22,459 bases of DNA from Saccoglossus kowalevskii (lineage: Eukaryota > Hemichordata > Enteropneusta > Harrimaniidae), in the NCBI RefSeq assembly GCF_000003605.2, contig NW_003128116.1, positions 1-22,459 of the forward strand, written 5' to 3'. This document shows, in pieces, positions 22,295-22,459 of the stretch. The notes under the pieces were generated by a model, which saw only the letters and a program-made list of their open reading frames with translations, was not told where the DNA came from and did not search any database. Within the stretch, counting starts at the first letter, position 1; every line of letters starts with the position of its first letter. The position numbers were made by a program, and so were the translations under genes.

Positions 22295-22459
22295 GCAACA
22301 TTTATTGTGATTGTCAGGTTCCCATGCAACATTTATTGTGATTGGCAGGTTCCCAGGCAACATTTATTGTGATTAGCAGGTTCCCATGCAACGTTTATTG
22401 TGATTGGCAGGTTCCCAGGCAACATTTATTGTGATTGGCAGGTCCCATGCAACGTGATG
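22295..22459 (+). repeat. Array at the window end
   Basis: The same GATTAGC, AACGTT and CCAGGCAAC units follow as after copy 8. The last unit is irregular: GGTCCC for GGTTCCC, and CAACGTGATG in place of CAACGTTTATTGTGATT. This may be a deletion, a sequence end of low quality, or an array edge. Confidence 0.75.

Larger units (their letters stand above)
379..22459 (+). repeat. Giant 31-bp tandem satellite array (about 712 units)
   Basis: Head-to-tail 31-bp units, all in one orientation, fill 98% of the window with no spacer and no insertion. A typical unit is 9297-9327: GGCAGGTTCCCATGC, then AACATT, then TATTGTGATT. Common point variants are GGGACC for GGTTCC, CCAGGCAAC for CCATGCAAC, GTCATT for GTGATT, AGATTCCC for AGGTTCCC, GATTAGC for GATTGGC, AACGTT for AACATT and GCAAAATTT for GCAACATTT. 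Distances between recurring markers are whole multiples of 31 once a few single-base indels are counted, so the array evolves mainly by gain and loss of whole units (unequal exchange or similar). The array runs off the right end of the window. The size class lies between minisatellite and satellite; chromosomal location cannot be told. Confidence 0.98.

Noticed and set aside
773-22372. Many 61- to 123-residue open frames in the array on the + strand
   Set aside because: They begin at TTG, follow the 31-bp unit in all three frames with a 31-codon period, and end at the TGA of GTGATT. Length depends only on whether one or more of those TGA codons is changed to TCA or a homopolymer indel shifts frame. 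From a real ATG in the unit the + frame is only five codons (MQHLL, stop).
379-22459. CRISPR array (direct repeats of about 31 bp)
   Set aside because: The repeats are contiguous with no unique spacers, number in the hundreds, lie beside a LINE, and no cas gene is present.
379-22459. Repeat-rich protein gene read through TGA as tryptophan
   Set aside because: Other stops occur in the same reading (TAG in GATTAGC and GTAGGTT, for example), the homopolymer indels break the frame, and the LINE frame uses TGA as its stop.
379-22459. CENP-B box in the satellite unit
   Set aside because: The core needs TTCG and CGGG at fixed spacing. The consensus unit has no CpG, and the ATTCGGAATTTATTGCG unit in V does not match the spacing.

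Overview
The window is almost entirely one tandem satellite array. From about 379 to the last base (22,459) it is built from a 31-bp unit repeated head to tail, roughly 712 copies (22,081 bp / 31). One consensus unit lies at 9297-9327: it opens with GGCAGGTTCCCATGC and closes with TTATTGTGATT. Only the first ~378 bases are different: they hold the 3' end of a non-LTR retrotransposon (LINE-type) reverse transcriptase gene, its stop codon, a short 3' UTR and an AATAAA signal. No other gene, RNA gene, CRISPR array or prokaryotic signal is supportable.

Organism: a eukaryote, most likely an animal. The LINE tail has the C-x2-C-x9-H-x4-C knuckle with an EDEYHF core and a following CPLY, as often found at the C-terminus of LINE reverse transcriptases in marine invertebrates, bivalve molluscs in particular. 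The mollusc assignment is inference from family resemblance and is not secure.

Layout: (1) 1-378, LINE 3' end with a probable frameshift near 22-24. (2) 379-430, diverged edge units. (3) 430-22459, the array. It is not uniform. Marker variants recur in fixed orders and make higher-order structure. The most diverged and best recognised piece is a ~544-bp composite, called here the D block. Its left half (D1) carries GACTGTCGGAATCATATG and GGTACTCATACAAC units. Its right half (V) carries ATTCGGAATTTATTGCG, TTGGTACGTTACTATGC and TAGAACCCTATGC units. Nine essentially complete D blocks, four V-only and three D1-only copies are present. A second cassette of about 104 bp (E) usually follows V by 327-389 bp. 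Spacing between successive V anchors is 27 to 100 units and always a whole number of units once visible single-base indels are counted. This shows that nearly all change in the array is gain or loss of whole units or multi-unit segments.

What looks like coding capacity in the array is an artefact of a 31-bp period (not divisible by 3): all three frames are visited every 93 bp, with one TGA per 93 bp on the + strand. Longer open stretches occur only where GTGATT has become GTCATT or where an indel shifts frame, and they begin at TTG, not ATG.

The points most worth a second look are: the D/V/E higher-order organisation and long-range segment duplications; an AATAAA poly(A) hexamer in nearly every unit on the minus strand only; a CCAAT box in nearly every unit; the LINE 3' end abutting the array edge; and a cluster of homopolymer indels at 21.2-21.4 kb that looks like sequencing error.
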